Source: Vitis vinifera
Lineage: Eukaryota > Streptophyta > Magnoliopsida > Vitales > Vitaceae
Reading direction: 5' to 3'
DNA: 64,000 nt
Assembly (NCBI RefSeq): GCF_030704535.1
Contig: NC_081818.1
Coordinates: 881,001-945,000, forward strand
Positions 1 to 13,850 of this stretch are shown in pieces (the stretch's first letter is position 1; every line of letters begins with the position of its first letter). A program made the position numbers and the translations under genes. Under the pieces are notes generated by a model. The model worked only from the letters and a program-made list of their open reading frames with translations, made no database searches and had not been told where the DNA came from.

Positions 1-427
1 TGAAAATTTATTATTTTTATAAAATTAATTTTTTTAAAAATATATCATTTTTAAAAAATAAATTTGACATATTCTTTGTTATTTTTTATAAACACAATTT
101 TAAAAATATATGCTTTTCAAGATGTTTGATTTTTAAATAACAATAATAATAATTTATTTTTATTTTTTTGAAAAATGGTGTATTTTTTTTTTCTAAATCA
201 CTAAATTATATTGAATTTTATTGAGGTTTATAAAATGAATAAAATTTAAATTAATGTTTTTTTTGTTTTTTTTTTATAGTCAGCAAAAGTCATTTATGAA
301 AAAATAAAAAATTCATATCCTTCTTCTTAATTTTCACATTTTCTCTGGGTTTTAGACTTAAATAGTGAACTTATATAGACTAAAACTTAATTTTTAGATC
401 CAACTAAGTCCAAAACACAATTGTCCT
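1..427 (-). mobile_element. TIR element copy, truncated by window edge
   Basis: This stretch aligns over its whole length with the reverse complement of the complete element at 14361-14988. Shared landmarks are the TTCATATCCTTCTTCT block near 313, the CTAAAACTTAATTTTT block near 380 and the terminal segment ending in CACAATTGTCC at 427. It is therefore a second copy of the same non-autonomous terminal-inverted-repeat family in opposite orientation, with its other end outside the window. No coding capacity is visible. Confidence 0.75.
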
Positions 428-1290
428 TTAAAAATAAAGTGTTATGTATGAAAATTATTTTAAAAATGAAAAATCAGTTGATAATATTTCAAAATCTCAA
501 ACAAATTTTTATTTTTAAAAAACGTAATATAATTATTTTGATATAATAATTATATTTATTTTTAATTATTATAATTAATATTTTATTTTATTTTATTCGG
601 AGACTATTTTTGGTCGTCACAACATATATGGTATCACACTTAGCTAAATAGCTCAAAGTACATAAAGTTGAATCCAATCATGTTTAGGATAAAATTATCA
701 ACCTAATCATATATATTTTTGTTAATAATCATAATTAATCTCTTTATTTTATTCTATTCAAAGCCTTTTTTTTTTTTTTTTCGTCTTAACCTTATGTGAC
801 ACAAGTTCTTAATTCTATTTGAAGACAAAATTGAATGTATCATAAATGTCATATTGTGTGACAAGTGGCAAGAAACTAATGACTAAATTTAACCATCCAA
901 TCATCATATTGTAAACTTTTATTAAATCTCTAAATAAAAGCCAAAAAAATTAATAAATTAAAAAAAAAAAAAAAAAAAATCGATGACCCTCTCGAGGCTG
1001 AATCATCGAAACAAGTGGCTTGGTGAAGAGGTCCACTGCCTGTGGAATTCCATTCTGGGGTGATTTCAGACCAGATAAGGGCCTGTATGGCTGTCCCAAA
1101 ATCACCCACGAAAAATCAGCCCCCAAAAGAGGGAGACAAGAACCCAGAAAAATCACAGTTCATGGCTTCGAAGGCTCCGTCATTGATTAATAAATCCAAT
1201 CCATGACCCCCATTTCAAATAACCTTCAATTCTGCGACTGAACCCGGAAATTTTCTCACTCTTTCTCTCTCTGGTCTCAAAGTTCAGGCA
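428..1290. other. AT-rich intergenic DNA and ferroportin promoter region
   Basis: This spacer has homopolymer runs (poly-T near 770, poly-A near 962) and no supported gene. From about 970 the composition becomes more balanced. The stretch 1250-1300 is rich in CTCT, as is common in plant leaders, so transcription of the ferroportin gene probably starts in this last part. I could not place a convincing TATA box. Confidence 0.5.
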
Positions 1291-1357
1291 AAGGCTGCAT
1301 GAGTTTTTCACACCACAACTGTTTCTTCAAGCCTGTGTACTTGAAGGTGAATCGACC

Positions 1358-4300
1358 ATGGGTGGGCTTATCATGTCTCAGACTCTCCTCTCTATCCCTC
1401 TTCGCCAGCCTCCTTCTTCTTCATTACGCCATCGCTTCTCTTCTTGCCGATGGTTGAATCGGGGCTCTGCTCCTCTCAGGTACGTTTTTGCTGTGTTTGG
1501 TTCCCTGGAAAGTGACGGAAAGTAGAATGGAAGTGGATTGATTTTGAGGTTTTTTTTTTATTTAATTGTTATTGTTATTGTTTTGGGCACCCTTTACGCC
1601 GCTGTCTATTACAGTCGTTTTTGGCGTAATTGGGATGAAACCGGAGCTGGGTATCACTTGATATTCGGAATTTGGTCTAACCAAACTGAGAAATAGATGA
1701 GGGGAGAAAAGCTTGAATCTTTTTGTCTGGGACTCGAGAAAAATGAAGAATTCTACTATGGAACAAATTGTCCTAGTTGAGTGAAACCCGAACAGGATAA
1801 TACTCTAAGGTGCCGTTTGGCTTCCGAGAAAATGCGGAGTAGAACTAGATTATGAGCCTTTCGTTTTGTTACTGGTTATTTGGACACCCTTTGCTCTCCC
1901 CTGCCTAATGCAACTATTTTGAGGTGAAATCTAAATGGGGGATTATGTGATATTTGAAAAGTGATTTTTTCTTTTCATTTCGGGAGTCTATGAAACGAAG
2001 TGGAGGAAAAGGAAAGGAAAAGAGTGTTGAAATTTTTTATTTGGGACACAAGAAAATGAGGAATCTACTCAACTGTGCCTATGCAACAATATGCCTTAGT
2101 TGAGGTGAACCAAGAACAGGCTAATACTTCAATATTCAAAAATATATTTCCATTGCCATTTCCTGAGCTCTTAATAATCAAATATAGGAAAAGACACTGT
2201 AGTCTTCATTTATTTCCTTAGCTTTCCCAGTAAACAAATGGTTGAAAAGAAAGGAATTAAGATTTGGAAAATGACATTTGTGCAAAAAACTATAAGGCAT
2301 GAAGGTCAATTTTGTTTTCTTTTTATTTCCTTTTTTTAATAACAAATTGGAGGATATGCAATATTACTGAAATTTTGATATGAATCAGTCTCTTAGAGGA
2401 AAAATGCTATCTTCATCAACAGATCCTGAGAAGTAATCATTTTTGTTAGTATTTCTCTTTGCTTTGGCTATTCTTCATGACTTAATTCATGTTATTATTT
2501 CTTTTTTACCGTTTCTTAGTGGTGACTTTGGTCAATAGGTCAGCTTTTGCTTCAACTGTTCGGCATGTTGTAGTTTATAAGATAATTCTGATTAGAACTA
2601 GCTCTGAAGATCTGTAAGAGTTTGGACAAGCAATGTCATTGTGAATTTTATTATTTTGTATACTTGTCATCTTTAATGAGGAAACTTAAGTTGAAAAAAG
2701 TGTAACTTTAGGTTATAGAACTCTATTAGGGCAGAAGTAGAAATTGTTAGCTTGAGGTTATAGAACTCTATTGTTGCAGTAGCTTGGATATTATCAGTCT
2801 TAATTAGACATAATTATTTCTTGTTGACTGTTTTAGTTGTTTGTGGTCACAGGCTGAATGGGTTTAATTCAAGGTGTTCAATAACAAATACTGAGGTACA
2901 GTTTGACCAAACTGCTACTGATGAGGGGGTCCAAGAAGATTTTCCAGACGTTGCATCTAATTGTCCAGTTCCAATCATTCATCTCAAATCTGATATCCTT
3001 GAGACTGAGCCCTTTAATTTACTGACTGAAGGCACTTATGTAGATAGTCTTTTGACGGCATTGCCAGTATGTCCATAGTTGTCAATTTTGTTTTCCCCCG
3101 TCTTTCAATATCTCATACCCTATATCATTCCTTTTTCCCTTGATAAAAAGTTTATATTGTCCTTCACTCTTCAGGTTCTGTCAGAGGAGGAGCAGACTGC
3201 CCTTGCAGCAACTCCAGCCCATCCAGCTGGATTGTATGGTAAAATCCTTCTTCCCTTGTCCAAAGCATAGTGAGAACTGGATGGTTAGAACTCCAATTGA
3301 GTTCAATAAATGAGAAACAATGATTTTGTTCATATGGTGTTCCTTGGAAGATAGAACTTTTCCTTCTAAAATTTTAGACATGACGGCTCTCTTCATGCAT
3401 TGGATATTAGATTGCCCATTTTTAGAGGCCTTTTAGGACAGAAAACAACCTGATCAAATAAATTAGTTTATTTAACAGCATCCGGTATGTTCATGAGATA
3501 TTGCATTTTGATTGGATGACAGTATTGAACTGTCGGTTCTTTAAGTTGAAGTTCTGTTTGTTGAATTCTGTGTTTCTAGGGTTCAATTGCTGTGATTAGG
3601 GATTGTAGTGCACCTTTCCTGGATTTTGTTGATGGATTAAGCTATAGCCTATAGGTGCCTTTTGGTTATTCCAGTAATTGGAAGTTGGTTCTTTTATGCT
3701 CCCCCATACTTGTTTTGCTCACTTTTTTCCGTGGCTTAGTTATATTTGTCTTGTGAGGTACGGCGAAAAGATATTGACATGTAGATGTAGCATGTTGGAG
3801 AACTCGATGCATATTAGCCTGCAAGATTCTCATCAGTTTAGAAGTGTCTGTGTCTGTTGAATATTAACTCATTATCAGCAGTTTTTAGGCAGTAATGTTT
3901 GCTGAGAAAGCTATACCATCCTTATACCTATCACAATAATAATTGGGTTTAACTGTCACCTATGTAATTCTTGCTTCCTTGCTCTATAATTCCAGCACTT
4001 CCATATGTAGTACTAGTGTGCCAATCCCTTTTGCCGGGTTGTTCTCTTCTTTGAAGACAGAAATAACTTCTGCCACTGGCCCTTTGCCGTCTTTCCTGCT
4101 GAAAGAGTGTTATTAGCATTCTTGTTTAGTGATGCTCTAATACTAATTCTTGACTTTTTCTCCAATTCACTCATGTGGTTCCTTGCTTATTGATATGTTT
4201 ATTTTTAAAGCATTTCGTAGTTGTGTTTCACTGATATTGGATCATCTGTGCCATTCTTGAACTAATGTGCATGTGCCTTTTTTTCAGCTTTATATGCTAG

Positions 4301-7300
4301 TTCCTTTGCTGGGGGTTTGGTAGAACAGCTTTGGAACTTTGCTTGGCCTGCTGCTATTGCGTTGCTTCATCCAAGCCTTCAACCAGTGGCTGTCATTGGT
4401 TTTTTTACTAAGGTCACGATAAGTCTGTTAGTTAAATTAAGTGTTCACGGAATATACTTTCTAACAAGCTTCATTTTTAACAGCTCGCAGTAGTTGTTGG
4501 AGGCCCTTTGGTTGGCCAACTTATGGATTATTTTCCCAGAGTTCCTGCATATAATTGCTTGAATCTTGTCCAGGTAACTCTTTCATTTAACATGAGGGAT
4601 CCTGGGTGGATGTCTGACTTTGTTTGTGAAGATTGTTCTCTAATACTTGTCTCTTTGTCAGGCAACTGCTCATTTGTTGTCTGTAGCAATGATTATTCGC
4701 GCCCACACTGTTCCTTCTACCTTGGCGTCATCTGTACTTCTCCGTCCTTGGTTTTTTGTACTAGTATTAGCTGGGTCTGTAGAGAGATTATCTGGACTGG
4801 CATTAGGGGTTACTGTGGAGCGTGATTGGATTGTGCTGGTATTTCCTTTTCATGCTTTTCCATGTTCCCTGATGTACTGATTGATACCTTCTCCATGAGA
4901 ATTGAGGGATCTTCTAATTTGAAATTCTTGCATGTACAGTTAGCAGGACCAAATAGACCAATAGCATTGGCAGAAGCAAATGCTGTTCTTAATCGAATTG
5001 ACCTTGTATGTGAGGTATATTTCTAATTTATGTTATCATTATAAATGCGTGTGTGTGTGTGTACACACTTAGCATCCAGCCTGTGTTATAATGGATGTCC
5101 TTTTTACTCAATGGGGAGGAAGCATCATATTCAAGCATGGATAGTCTAGCCTATTTTTTAAATTATCATTTGACAGAAAAAAAAAATGGTACTATTTTAA
5201 ATGTTAATAATAAATATCCTTTCTGAGAATCATGCTCCTGGGAGACTTATGACCATATTTGATCACAGATTGCTGGAGCATCACTATTTGGCATTCTTCT
5301 CTCTAAATATGACATCATGACCTACTTGAAGTTTACTGCTGGTTTAATGACATGGACAGTGCCAGTTGTGGTAATTGCTTTCTGCTTGACTTCTTTATGG
5401 TTCTTGATTTTAATGTAATTTTCTTCATCAATTTTACTCTCTTACCCCATGTCTCAGCTTGTCCTCACATGGTTGACCAACAAGCTTTCTTCTGGGGTTC
5501 TCAACCGCACTAAATCTCATGATGCAGAGGTTACAGGTGAACTTATTAAGATTAATTATTTTCAACTGTAAGTTTGACATGCTAAATCATACTAAATTCA
5601 GCTTCCTGATGACCAGTGAAAATAGGTGTGGGTGCTATCAAGCATGGGTGGATGGAATACCTGCAACAACCAGTTCTTCCTGCAAGCCTAGCCTATGTGC
5701 TCCTCTACTTCAATGTTCTCATGCCAGGAGGTTTGATGACGGCATTCTTAACACAACGAGGTATATTCCAAACTTTCTAATATACCTTTTTTCCTTGTGA
5801 TGATGGGGAACCCACCCCCAACTGTGAGGCATCTATCCCAACTGTTGGTGAATCAAACCTGGGTCATATGGGTCCACCCCTCTAACCTACACAACTTACA
5901 TTCAGGGGAGGATCAAACTCAAGACCTTTTATTCATTGCCAGAAAGAACTACCCTAGGGGACCTAAACTATCTAATACTCCCACCCTGCAATTTCTCTAG
6001 GATACATGTATTTTATTAAAGTTATGACAGAATGTTCATATCTGGATTGAATTGCAACTGATCGACCCACATTTTGGTGTAAATGCTTCCACATTAAAGG
6101 GGCTTGTATCTATTGTCATCGGATGCAACCATTATTACTATCGAAATTCAGCCGTAAATTCAGCACATGTGAAAAGGCTTGAGACTATCACATTCTATGG
6201 CCCACTGAGGTTTCCTGTCTCTAAATTTGGTGTTCTTTATGGTCACAAACGCTCATCTGCTCTGCAAAATTGTTCATGTATTTAAGTTTAATTTTAGTTT
6301 TTGCTTACCAAAGAATTTACTTAGTATGTCTTGTGGATTCTAGAGCACTTGGATATAATGATGTGTTTAACCTATACTTTTTCTTTTGAAGTCCTAATGG
6401 AACTGCCAAAGTTCTTTGAAATTCCTCGTTAGCTATGGTTTAAAAAAATTTATTTCCTCCAACCCTCATGGAAGCTTCATTGCTGGTGTAAGATACATTG
6501 ATGGGATTGTTAAACAGGTCTAAATCCATCTATCGTTGGGGGGTTTAGTGGACTATGTGCTTTCATGGGTGTGGCAGCAACATTCATTTCTGCAAACCTG
6601 GTTAGGCGACTCGGCATGTTAAAGGTTTGCTTCTTCCGTGAATAATCCTGTTATTAGTATGCTAGAACCATCTATTCTAGTTCTTGTATTAATGAATTTC
6701 ATGTACCAGGCTGGAGCTGCTGGATTGATATTTCAGGCTTTTCTTCTCACGATAGCTGTTGCTGTGTATTGGAGTGGATCCCTTTCTCAGCAGACCCCAC
6801 TTCTTTTTTTCTTGTGTCTGATTGTAAGTAGACTTGATCCAGTTTACTCATAGGAAAGACTTGGTGTACAGAACTAGCAAGGCATAACTTTGGATTCTTT
6901 TTAACTTGTACAGCCTTGGCATTGATGGGATGAAATTCCTGTCATGTTTTATTATTCTTTTAAAATGGTGGATAGTATGTTTAGATATCAACTTCTGATG
7001 TCTTTTAAGATGTCGTCATTCTTTTCTCTTTCAATTATATCACATATTTTCCTCGGTCCGTGGATAAATCTACTGTTATATATAGGTACTATCAAGGTTG
7101 GGGCACATGTCATATGATGTTGTGGGGACACAGATTCTTCAAACCGGGATCCCATCATCCAAAGCAAATCTTATTGGGACAACAGAGGCTTCTGTCGCAA
7201 GCTTAGCTGAGTTCGTAATGTTGGGAGTTGCAATAATTGCAAATGATGTTTCACATTTCGGATTTCTGGCAATGCTCTCACTTTTCTCAGCGGTTGGGGC

Positions 7301-7367
7301 AGCATGGATGTTCTGCCGTTGGTTGGTGAATCCAACAGAGGAACAAAGAAGTCTTTTCTCTTTTTGA
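1358..7367 (+). CDS. IREG3: Solute carrier family 40 member 3, chloroplastic (ferroportin 3 / IREG3 / MAR1-like)
   Basis: Thirteen coding exons join in frame to 561 aa: 1358-1479, 2853-3066, 3175-3238, 4288-4412, 4484-4573, 4662-4838, 4940-5014, 5269-5370, 5458-5536, 5626-5760, 6518-6624, 6710-6823 and 7086-7367. All introns are GT-AG. The first ~90 residues are Ser/Arg-rich and poor in acidic residues, like a transit peptide. From about residue 115 the protein is a ferroportin-type multispanning transporter, with recognisable family stretches such as [19 protein letters not shown] and [17 protein letters not shown]. Known for the family: the Arabidopsis homologue (MAR1/IREG3/FPN3) is an organelle-envelope iron exporter that also admits aminoglycosides. 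The start is the first ATG that gives a transit-peptide-like N terminus. Intron 1 (about 1.4 kb) and intron 3 (about 1.0 kb) are the longest. Transcription may continue past the stop, because an acceptor-like site near 8010 hints at a 3' UTR intron. Confidence 0.93.
5780..6000. repeat. Possible old repeat inside ferroportin intron 10
   Basis: Intron 10 (5761-6517) is longer than its neighbours. Its first part, roughly 5797-6000, is rich in CCCAAC/CCCACCCC and carries GAATCAAACCTGGGTC and GGATCAAACTCAAGACC. Read on the minus strand these resemble the B-box of tRNA-derived SINEs. I found no clear ends or target duplication, so the class is undetermined. Confidence 0.25.
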
Positions 7368-9480
7368 CCCTCAGTTATAATTCCCGATGTGAGTATTCCA
7401 TCGTTATTATTGCCAATTTGTCTGTTCATTAAATATGCTAATTTAACTTGCATCATCTTTAATTGTTCCTCTCCAAATTGAGTAAAATTCAACCAGTCTC
7501 TCAGATTTTGGCCAAAATCCAGAGCTAAAACCTGTCCCCCACAAAAAATAAATAAATAACTAACATTAAAATAAAATCTTTCTTTTTTGTGCAATTTCTG
7601 TGATAATCCTGAATCCTAAAATGCCCACATTCCTGTTCTCCTTCTGCTGATACTTCCATCCATTGGTTTTGGATATCATATTTGATTGGTCCTTCTTGCA
7701 GGGAAGCCATGTTACTCTCTAGTGACTTGATGTCTTATTCTTTTTACCGTTTAAGTTACAAGCCCATGTTCTCAACCAATTTTATGCTCTTTTTTTTCTA
7801 CTGGTAAAATAGTAAAGCAATCTGAAAACTTATGTAAAGCATGACAGTGTGATCTTTCCTTTGAAATTCCTTCTGGATACTTCACAAACATATGGTAGCA
7901 AAGTATGGTCTAGTCTTTGTATCTGGAAAAGAAATTTCCCATGTAGAATGTCAGTTTTGTTTGGTTTCATGAACATCTTATGTGATTCTTTTTCTTCTTA
8001 TGTTGTCAGGCCATTGCAGTTATACCAGAGCCAAGGCTCTCTGACACTGATCGAAACCAAGACATACTTATATACCTTATACACACATCCATCTATTTAA
8101 AAGAAGCTTGAGGTATATATTCCCAATTCACTTGGTGGGTTGTTGCTTATGTTTAAACGGTTTACAGACAAAGTCTGGAAATATGCATATGTATTATACC
8201 AGCATTCAAATCACAAGCTGAAACCCATTTTATATATGGTCTCCCATTTTCCCATCTGAGCAAAACTCAGGTCTGAAAATTGTTAATGGTGGGTCCAGTT
8301 GTACAAACATTGGAATACTTTTGTAAAGCATTGTTTCATTCAAAATTCTTTTCCTGCCAAATTACACCAAGCTGAATTCTTTTGCCTCTCTTGCTGTCTA
8401 CCTTTAGCGATTTTTAGTCCATATTGGATTAGCTTGATACATGTAACTATCATTAGTTGTTTCCTGATTGTTATCATTTGAGTGAAAATGTGATGTTGAT
8501 TTGCTACCTTCCAAGTTTGGATAGATGATGGGTTTCCAATCAAAGGAAAGATTTGAGGCAGAATGCAGTGGTAGGGCAGAGCAGGAGGATTAATGTATTA
8601 CACCCAAAAAAGCTAAGGTTGTGTGGAGTCTGGCAGTCTGGGTGACTTGACTATCAGTCTTTGCTGTTATGGGATCATGGGTCTAGGAAAGATTCATTCA
8701 ATTGTTAACATCATTGGCCTATATTTCCATGGTACCAATCTTGAAACAGGATTATCTACATGGACCCAGGTTTTGGGGTGTCGGTGACATGGATTTGTCT
8801 CGATCTAGAGCTGGTACCATCTGGACAGCACATGGATGTACTCCATAAACTAGTCCCTTAATTATGATTAGATGACTCTTAACTCAGAACCCGGAAACAG
8901 GTATCCTCATTCATTCTCATTATCATGTTGCTGAAAGTCTTGGTTATAAATATTGGTAGGTATCATGCATTGATTGGAATGTTGAACTATTTGGATTGGG
9001 ATTGTGTTTGAAACTTGTGATTAGGTGATGTGTCCCACAGATACTGTTGATAAGGACCAAGCAATGTGGCTCATCCTTGTCTCTTTTCTCTCTTTTACCC
9101 ATCTGCCCATACTCCATTAGAAACTGACTGAAACTAGGAGAGACCCAAAACCCAGAAGGTGGATTTATTGTAGCATAGTCCCCCATGGTGGTGGGCACTT
9201 TAGCTTTGAAGTGCTGGTTGTGGACCATGTCTTTCTTGTTTGGTGCTTGGACAAAAGGCTCTTGGGGTCCCATTTGGAAGGTCGGGTTCTTAGAAAGGGT
9301 TTTTATTTTGCCTTCCATGGGTCCATTTTGTCAGATATTACAGCTAATTTTTGCCATATTTTTATCTCATTATTATTGCACTAAATGCCTGTTCTATTTT
9401 TTAAAGCCCACATTTCTTTTCTCTTTTTTTTTTAAAAAAAAAAAAAAATAGAGAGAGAGATTAGGGTTTGGTATATGATG
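7368..9480. other. Downstream of ferroportin gene: 3' UTR, then gene-free DNA
   Basis: The first few hundred bases are likely 3' UTR of the ferroportin gene, possibly spliced to about 8010. The rest, to the poly-A run near 9435, has ordinary composition and several short open frames, but none has a recognisable domain, codon bias or splice context. I see no gene. Confidence 0.4.
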
Positions 9481-10383
9481 ATGAAGGCCATTTCCGATTA
9501 GCATTTGAATAACCTTAAAAGTTCTTTTTAAAACTTAAAGAGCTTTTTTCACTTGTGTAATTAATTTCATTAAAAAAAAATTAGCATTTACTATTTAGTG
9601 GGTGTATTTGATAAAATTTAATACTTATTATTTAATGACTTAACTTAACTTTAAGTTATTTTTTTAACTTAAAATTTATTATTTATTTTTTATTTTTAGC
9701 ATTAAAATTGTTTGATAAGATTAATTTAAAATTTATTTTAAGTTATTAGAGGACATATATTCCATCATTAGTTGTAATTAATGTTTATTATTAAAAAAAT
9801 TAATTAATATTTATTTTCATTAATTTTGGGCAATGAATTTATTTATAAACATTTATACTTAAAAGTATCCTTAGATTTATAAGATAACCTTAAAATATTT
9901 ACTAAAAAAAATGAGTTATGAATTTCGAGTGATGATTGTTAAATATATTTCCATTAAATGTGGGTAAATAAGACAAAAAATACTTAGAATTAAGAATAAG
10001 TTAACTATTTAAACTTAATACTTAAGCTCTTAATTTGATAAATCAAGAGAAATGTTTTTATAGAAAAATCCATGAATTCCAAATAACTTTTTAACTTCCA
10101 CTTCATGGAAAAATAAAAATAATCATGGAAATAGAAAGTTATTCTTAATTTATGCTTAAATTATTTTATATTTAATGAAATTTTTTATGAAATTCACAAA
10201 AATAAAGAAAAAAAAAGTTATTTGAAATGGTGTTAAGCTATCAATTTGACTATAATTTTTTTTTTTTTTTTTTGAGGATATAGTAAATCGAGAAAAATAA
10301 AGATGTAATTTGAGTGGTCAAATATTAAAAAAAAAAAAAATTAATAAATAAAATAGGAAGATTATTTTTAATAGAAAAAAACT

Positions 10384-10818
10384 AAGGATTTGTTTAGAAA
10401 CATGTTCTTAAAACTATGCTTAAAAAAAATGGTTTTCGAAAATAGTTGTATGATATTTTTTTAAAAACAAACTCTTGTTTTCAACTTGTTTTATATATTT
10501 TTTGAAAATTTTTATATATGATATTTTATTTTTAATCATTTTTCATATTTATATAATTATTTTAAAAATAATTATTGAAAAACAAGTAAGAAGAGTAAAA
10601 TAAAAAATAAAATAAAATAAAAACCAATTAAACTATGTTATCAAAAACAAATGAAAACAATTAAAACATGTTCTAAAAAAACATTATGTTTTTTTATAAC
10701 AATTCTCAAAAACTTGATTTGGAAATAATTGACAAGAAAATGTGTTTTTATTTTTTATTTTTTATTTTTCTCAAAACCCAAAAACTATTCTTGAGAATAA
10801 TTCCCAAATATAGCCTAA
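10384..10818 (+). repeat. Dispersed AT-rich repeat, copy A
   Basis: The copy holds the family core ATTTTATTTTTAATCATTTT followed by CATATTTATATAATTATTTT (near 10529-10565), then AATAATTATTGAAAAACAAGT. The same order of blocks recurs at 11066-11412, 13550-13850 and 23768-24092, and partly at 12250-12420, always on the same strand. The edges read TTGTTTAGAAAC and TTCCCAAATATAGCC. It is probably a non-autonomous DNA transposon family, but the ends are too diverged to show target duplications. Confidence 0.55.
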
Positions 10819-11065
10819 AATATAACCTAATTTTTATTTGTGAAATTTATGCTATTGAATGGAGGTGAAAATATATGATATTATGGTACAAATAATAAAA
10901 CTATCCTACAAAGATAAAATAAAATCATGGTATACAATAATAACATCATATATGAGGTACACAATAATGAAATCCAATATGCCTATGGGGTGTCATTTAA
11001 TTAATGGCATCCTATTAATAAATATAAAACAAATGATGGTCATGTTTAATAATTGTTTTAAAAAA

Positions 11066-11412
11066 TAAGACTTTATTTGATAATTATTTTTTAAAATAAT
11101 TTTCAATAATAGTTTTTAAAAACAGTTTTGGATCTCTTATTTTTATAGAATAAAAATTTGTTTTGAAATCTAAAATGTTTTTAATATGTTTTCAAAATAA
11201 ATTTTATATATAATGTTTTATTTTTAATTATTATACATGTTTATATAATTATATCTTAAAACAACTTTTACAAAAATAATAGAAAACGACTAAAAAATGT
11301 TATCTAAAAATACTTTATTTTCTATTTTTAAAAACAAAAAACAAAAAACAATTTTTGGACATCAAACATGTTTAATATGTTTTTTGTTATTAAATAGGTT
11401 CCTAAATAGGCC
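11066..11412 (+). repeat. Dispersed AT-rich repeat, copy B
   Basis: This is the second copy, with core ATGTTTTATTTTTAATTATT near 11213 followed by CATGTTTATATAATTAT and ending near CTAAATAGGCC. It has the same block order as the copies at 10384 and 23768. Confidence 0.5.
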
Positions 11413-12249
11413 ATAATTCTTGGTTTTCTAAAAAAACACGTTTAACAATCAAAAAACAAAAATATCTTTTAACTACTTTTAATTGTTTTTTAGGATTATT
11501 TTAAAAACAATTTAAAAAAATTGAAAATAGTTTTAAAACAATTCAGGTTCTAACAAACTTTTATTATTTGAAATAATATAACACTATTTTCAAAAACCTC
11601 TTTATAAGTATTTTTAAAAACGCTTTTATAACACGATCTAACAATTTAAAATCTTAAACAAACTTTTATTCCTCAATTAAAAATCATTTTCAAAAACACT
11701 TCTTTAACACAATCTAAGAGTCCATTTTACCACTCTTTTAAAAAATAATTTTTTATTCATCAAAACAAAAATATAAAGAAAATACATTTTGAAATCAAAA
11801 TCAATTTTCTATTTTCTTTTCTTAAAAATAAAAAAGAGGATCTTTTCACGTAAACCAAACAGGCCGTACCTTTCATTGCTAGAGTCGAAACCATTTTTAA
11901 ATCGTGATTTTTTATTAAAATATCCGATCAAATATGAAGTTAATAAGCGGGCGTATCATGTGACTAAATATAATTAACATGGCGGTTATGGTGCTGCGGG
12001 TATCGGGCTTTGAATTAGGTCAACGGCACGTAACCGTCACGACTGTCTTCTCAGTTATCAATAACTTTTGTACTGTAAATGTTTCACGCAATTTAATTAA
12101 TTTTTAAAATATTAATTTATTACCATAGAATAATTTTTATGACCTGCCATGATAAAAATATATATATATATAATATTCTCCTTTTAAATATAGTTTTTAC
12201 TATCTTTTTTTTCTTTTCTTTTTTTCAAATCAATTACCAAATATTAATG

Positions 12250-12420
12250 TTAGAAAGTATTTTTTTTAAATTAAAAAAAGTCATTTTAGAGTTTTTGAAA
12301 ATAAAAGTATTGTTTAAGACATGTTTTTTAAAACAATTATAAAAATTATTATTTTTAAATATATTTTAAAGATAAACTTAATTGATAGTATTTTATTTTT
12401 AATTATTTCATGTATTTGAT
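12250..12420 (+). repeat. Dispersed AT-rich repeat, partial copy C
   Basis: Only the left part and core of the family are recognisable: TTTTTGAAAATAAAAGTATT near 12291, then GTATTTTATTTTTAATTATTTC near 12390. The right half is missing, so this is a truncated or decayed copy. Confidence 0.35.
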
Positions 12421-12570
12421 AATGTATAGTGTATTTAACGAGTTTATGTCTATTCCATAGATGTGTTAGAAATGACACCTAGGTATGGATGTAAAGTTAA
12501 ATAAATTGTTTAATAAATTGTTTACACTTTAAGGGAAAAAGATTGTGTCGATGATAAGAGATGTGAATTC

Positions 12571-12691
12571 GTCGGTTTAACAAAATTCTTGAGTGTCGGT
12601 TCAACAAATTCTTGAGTATTCGTGCTTATTCATGACGTGATTTGTCGGTTCAACAAAATTCTTGAGTGTTCGTGCTTATTCATAACGTGAA
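12571..12691 (+). repeat. Short tandem repeat, about 48-bp unit
   Basis: Two full units start at 12595 and 12644 with GTCGGTTCAACAAA, continue through TTCTTGAGT and TTCGTGCTTATTCAT, and end in AACGTGA or GACGTGA. A shorter first unit starts at 12571. No coding frame is involved. Confidence 0.7.
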
Positions 12692-13549
12692 ACAACACTC
12701 ATTACATAGGTTTAACTTATTGATGCGTTCAAAAAACCCAATAAAAAACCCATTCTCGAAAATAATATATTTTTATTAATTTTTTTTTTTTAAGAATCGG
12801 TTTTTTTAGTTCAAATATATCTTGCTTTTAGTATGGATTATTTTTCTTGGTTAGAAAATAAGTGAAAATAATTAAAATATATTATTTGAAAAATAATTAT
12901 ATTTTTAAGAATATAAATTTATTTATTTTATCTAAGATAAGAGTAAGGTATAAAATTATAAAATAAGAAATAAAATGATAGGATTAAAATATAAAAATAA
13001 TATAATAAGATAAATATATGATATGCCTTGATGGATGGTATGTTTTCAATGGAATGGACCAGATGATAATTCTAATTAATTTATTATTAAATTAATATTT
13101 TCAATCACAAATTGATGAATGGATAATTGAAGGAAGTGACGTGATAAAATGGAAGAGAAAGAAAGAGACAGATGTCCATCAACTGATGTGTATGAAATAA
13201 TAATAATAATAATAAATAAAATAATAATAAAAAAGTGTGAAAATTTCAAGTTACAAAGTGAAGCGAGGGTCACGTGAACCAAGGCACTACCGCCATACCC
13301 AAAACTCTCCCGTGTTTGTCGCGTGTATTCTACGTTTTTCTCTCTCACCCTTTTTAGTTTCTCGTTATCCCTTCCACTTCCCATCTCATCTCGCGATATT
13401 TTCATTTTTTAAATTGATTTTTGTTTGGTTTCCACCCACTCGTTCTTTCAACCCTAAGTTCTTGAAAAACAAACCATTCATAACCAATAAGAAAAAATAA
13501 AATTAATAGATTATTTTTATATTTTAATTCAAAATCATTATACTTAAAT

Positions 13550-13850
13550 GTTTTCAAATATAGTTTTTGAGAGCCGTTTTTCAAAATGATTTTTTTATGT
13601 TTTTAAATATATCTTAAAAATAATTTTTACATATAGAGTTTTAGTTTTAATCGTTTTTTATATTTGTATAATTATTTTTTTTAACAAATTTTTTGAAAAA
13701 TAAGTGAAAACAACTAAAAAAAATATTTGATTTTTTATTTTTAAAAACAAAAAATTATTTTATTTTTTTATTATCAAACATATTTTTCAATTTTTTTGTT
13801 GTAAATAATACAAAATTATTTTAAAAAATAGTTACTAAATAGATCGTAAC
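13550..13850 (+). repeat. Dispersed AT-rich repeat, copy D
   Basis: The core is GAGTTTTAGTTTTAATCGTTTT near 13636, then ATATTTGTATAATTATTTTT and TTTGAAAAATAAGTGAAAAC. The tail GTTACTAAATAGATCG parallels the ATTAAATAGGTTCC tail of copy B. Confidence 0.5.

Noticed and set aside
7139..7594. 151-codon frame antisense to the last ferroportin exon
   Set aside because: It is the shadow of a real exon, and the part beyond the exon has no coding features.
8944..9318. 124-codon frame on the minus strand
   Set aside because: No domain, no splice or promoter context, and biased by local composition; I do not call a gene.
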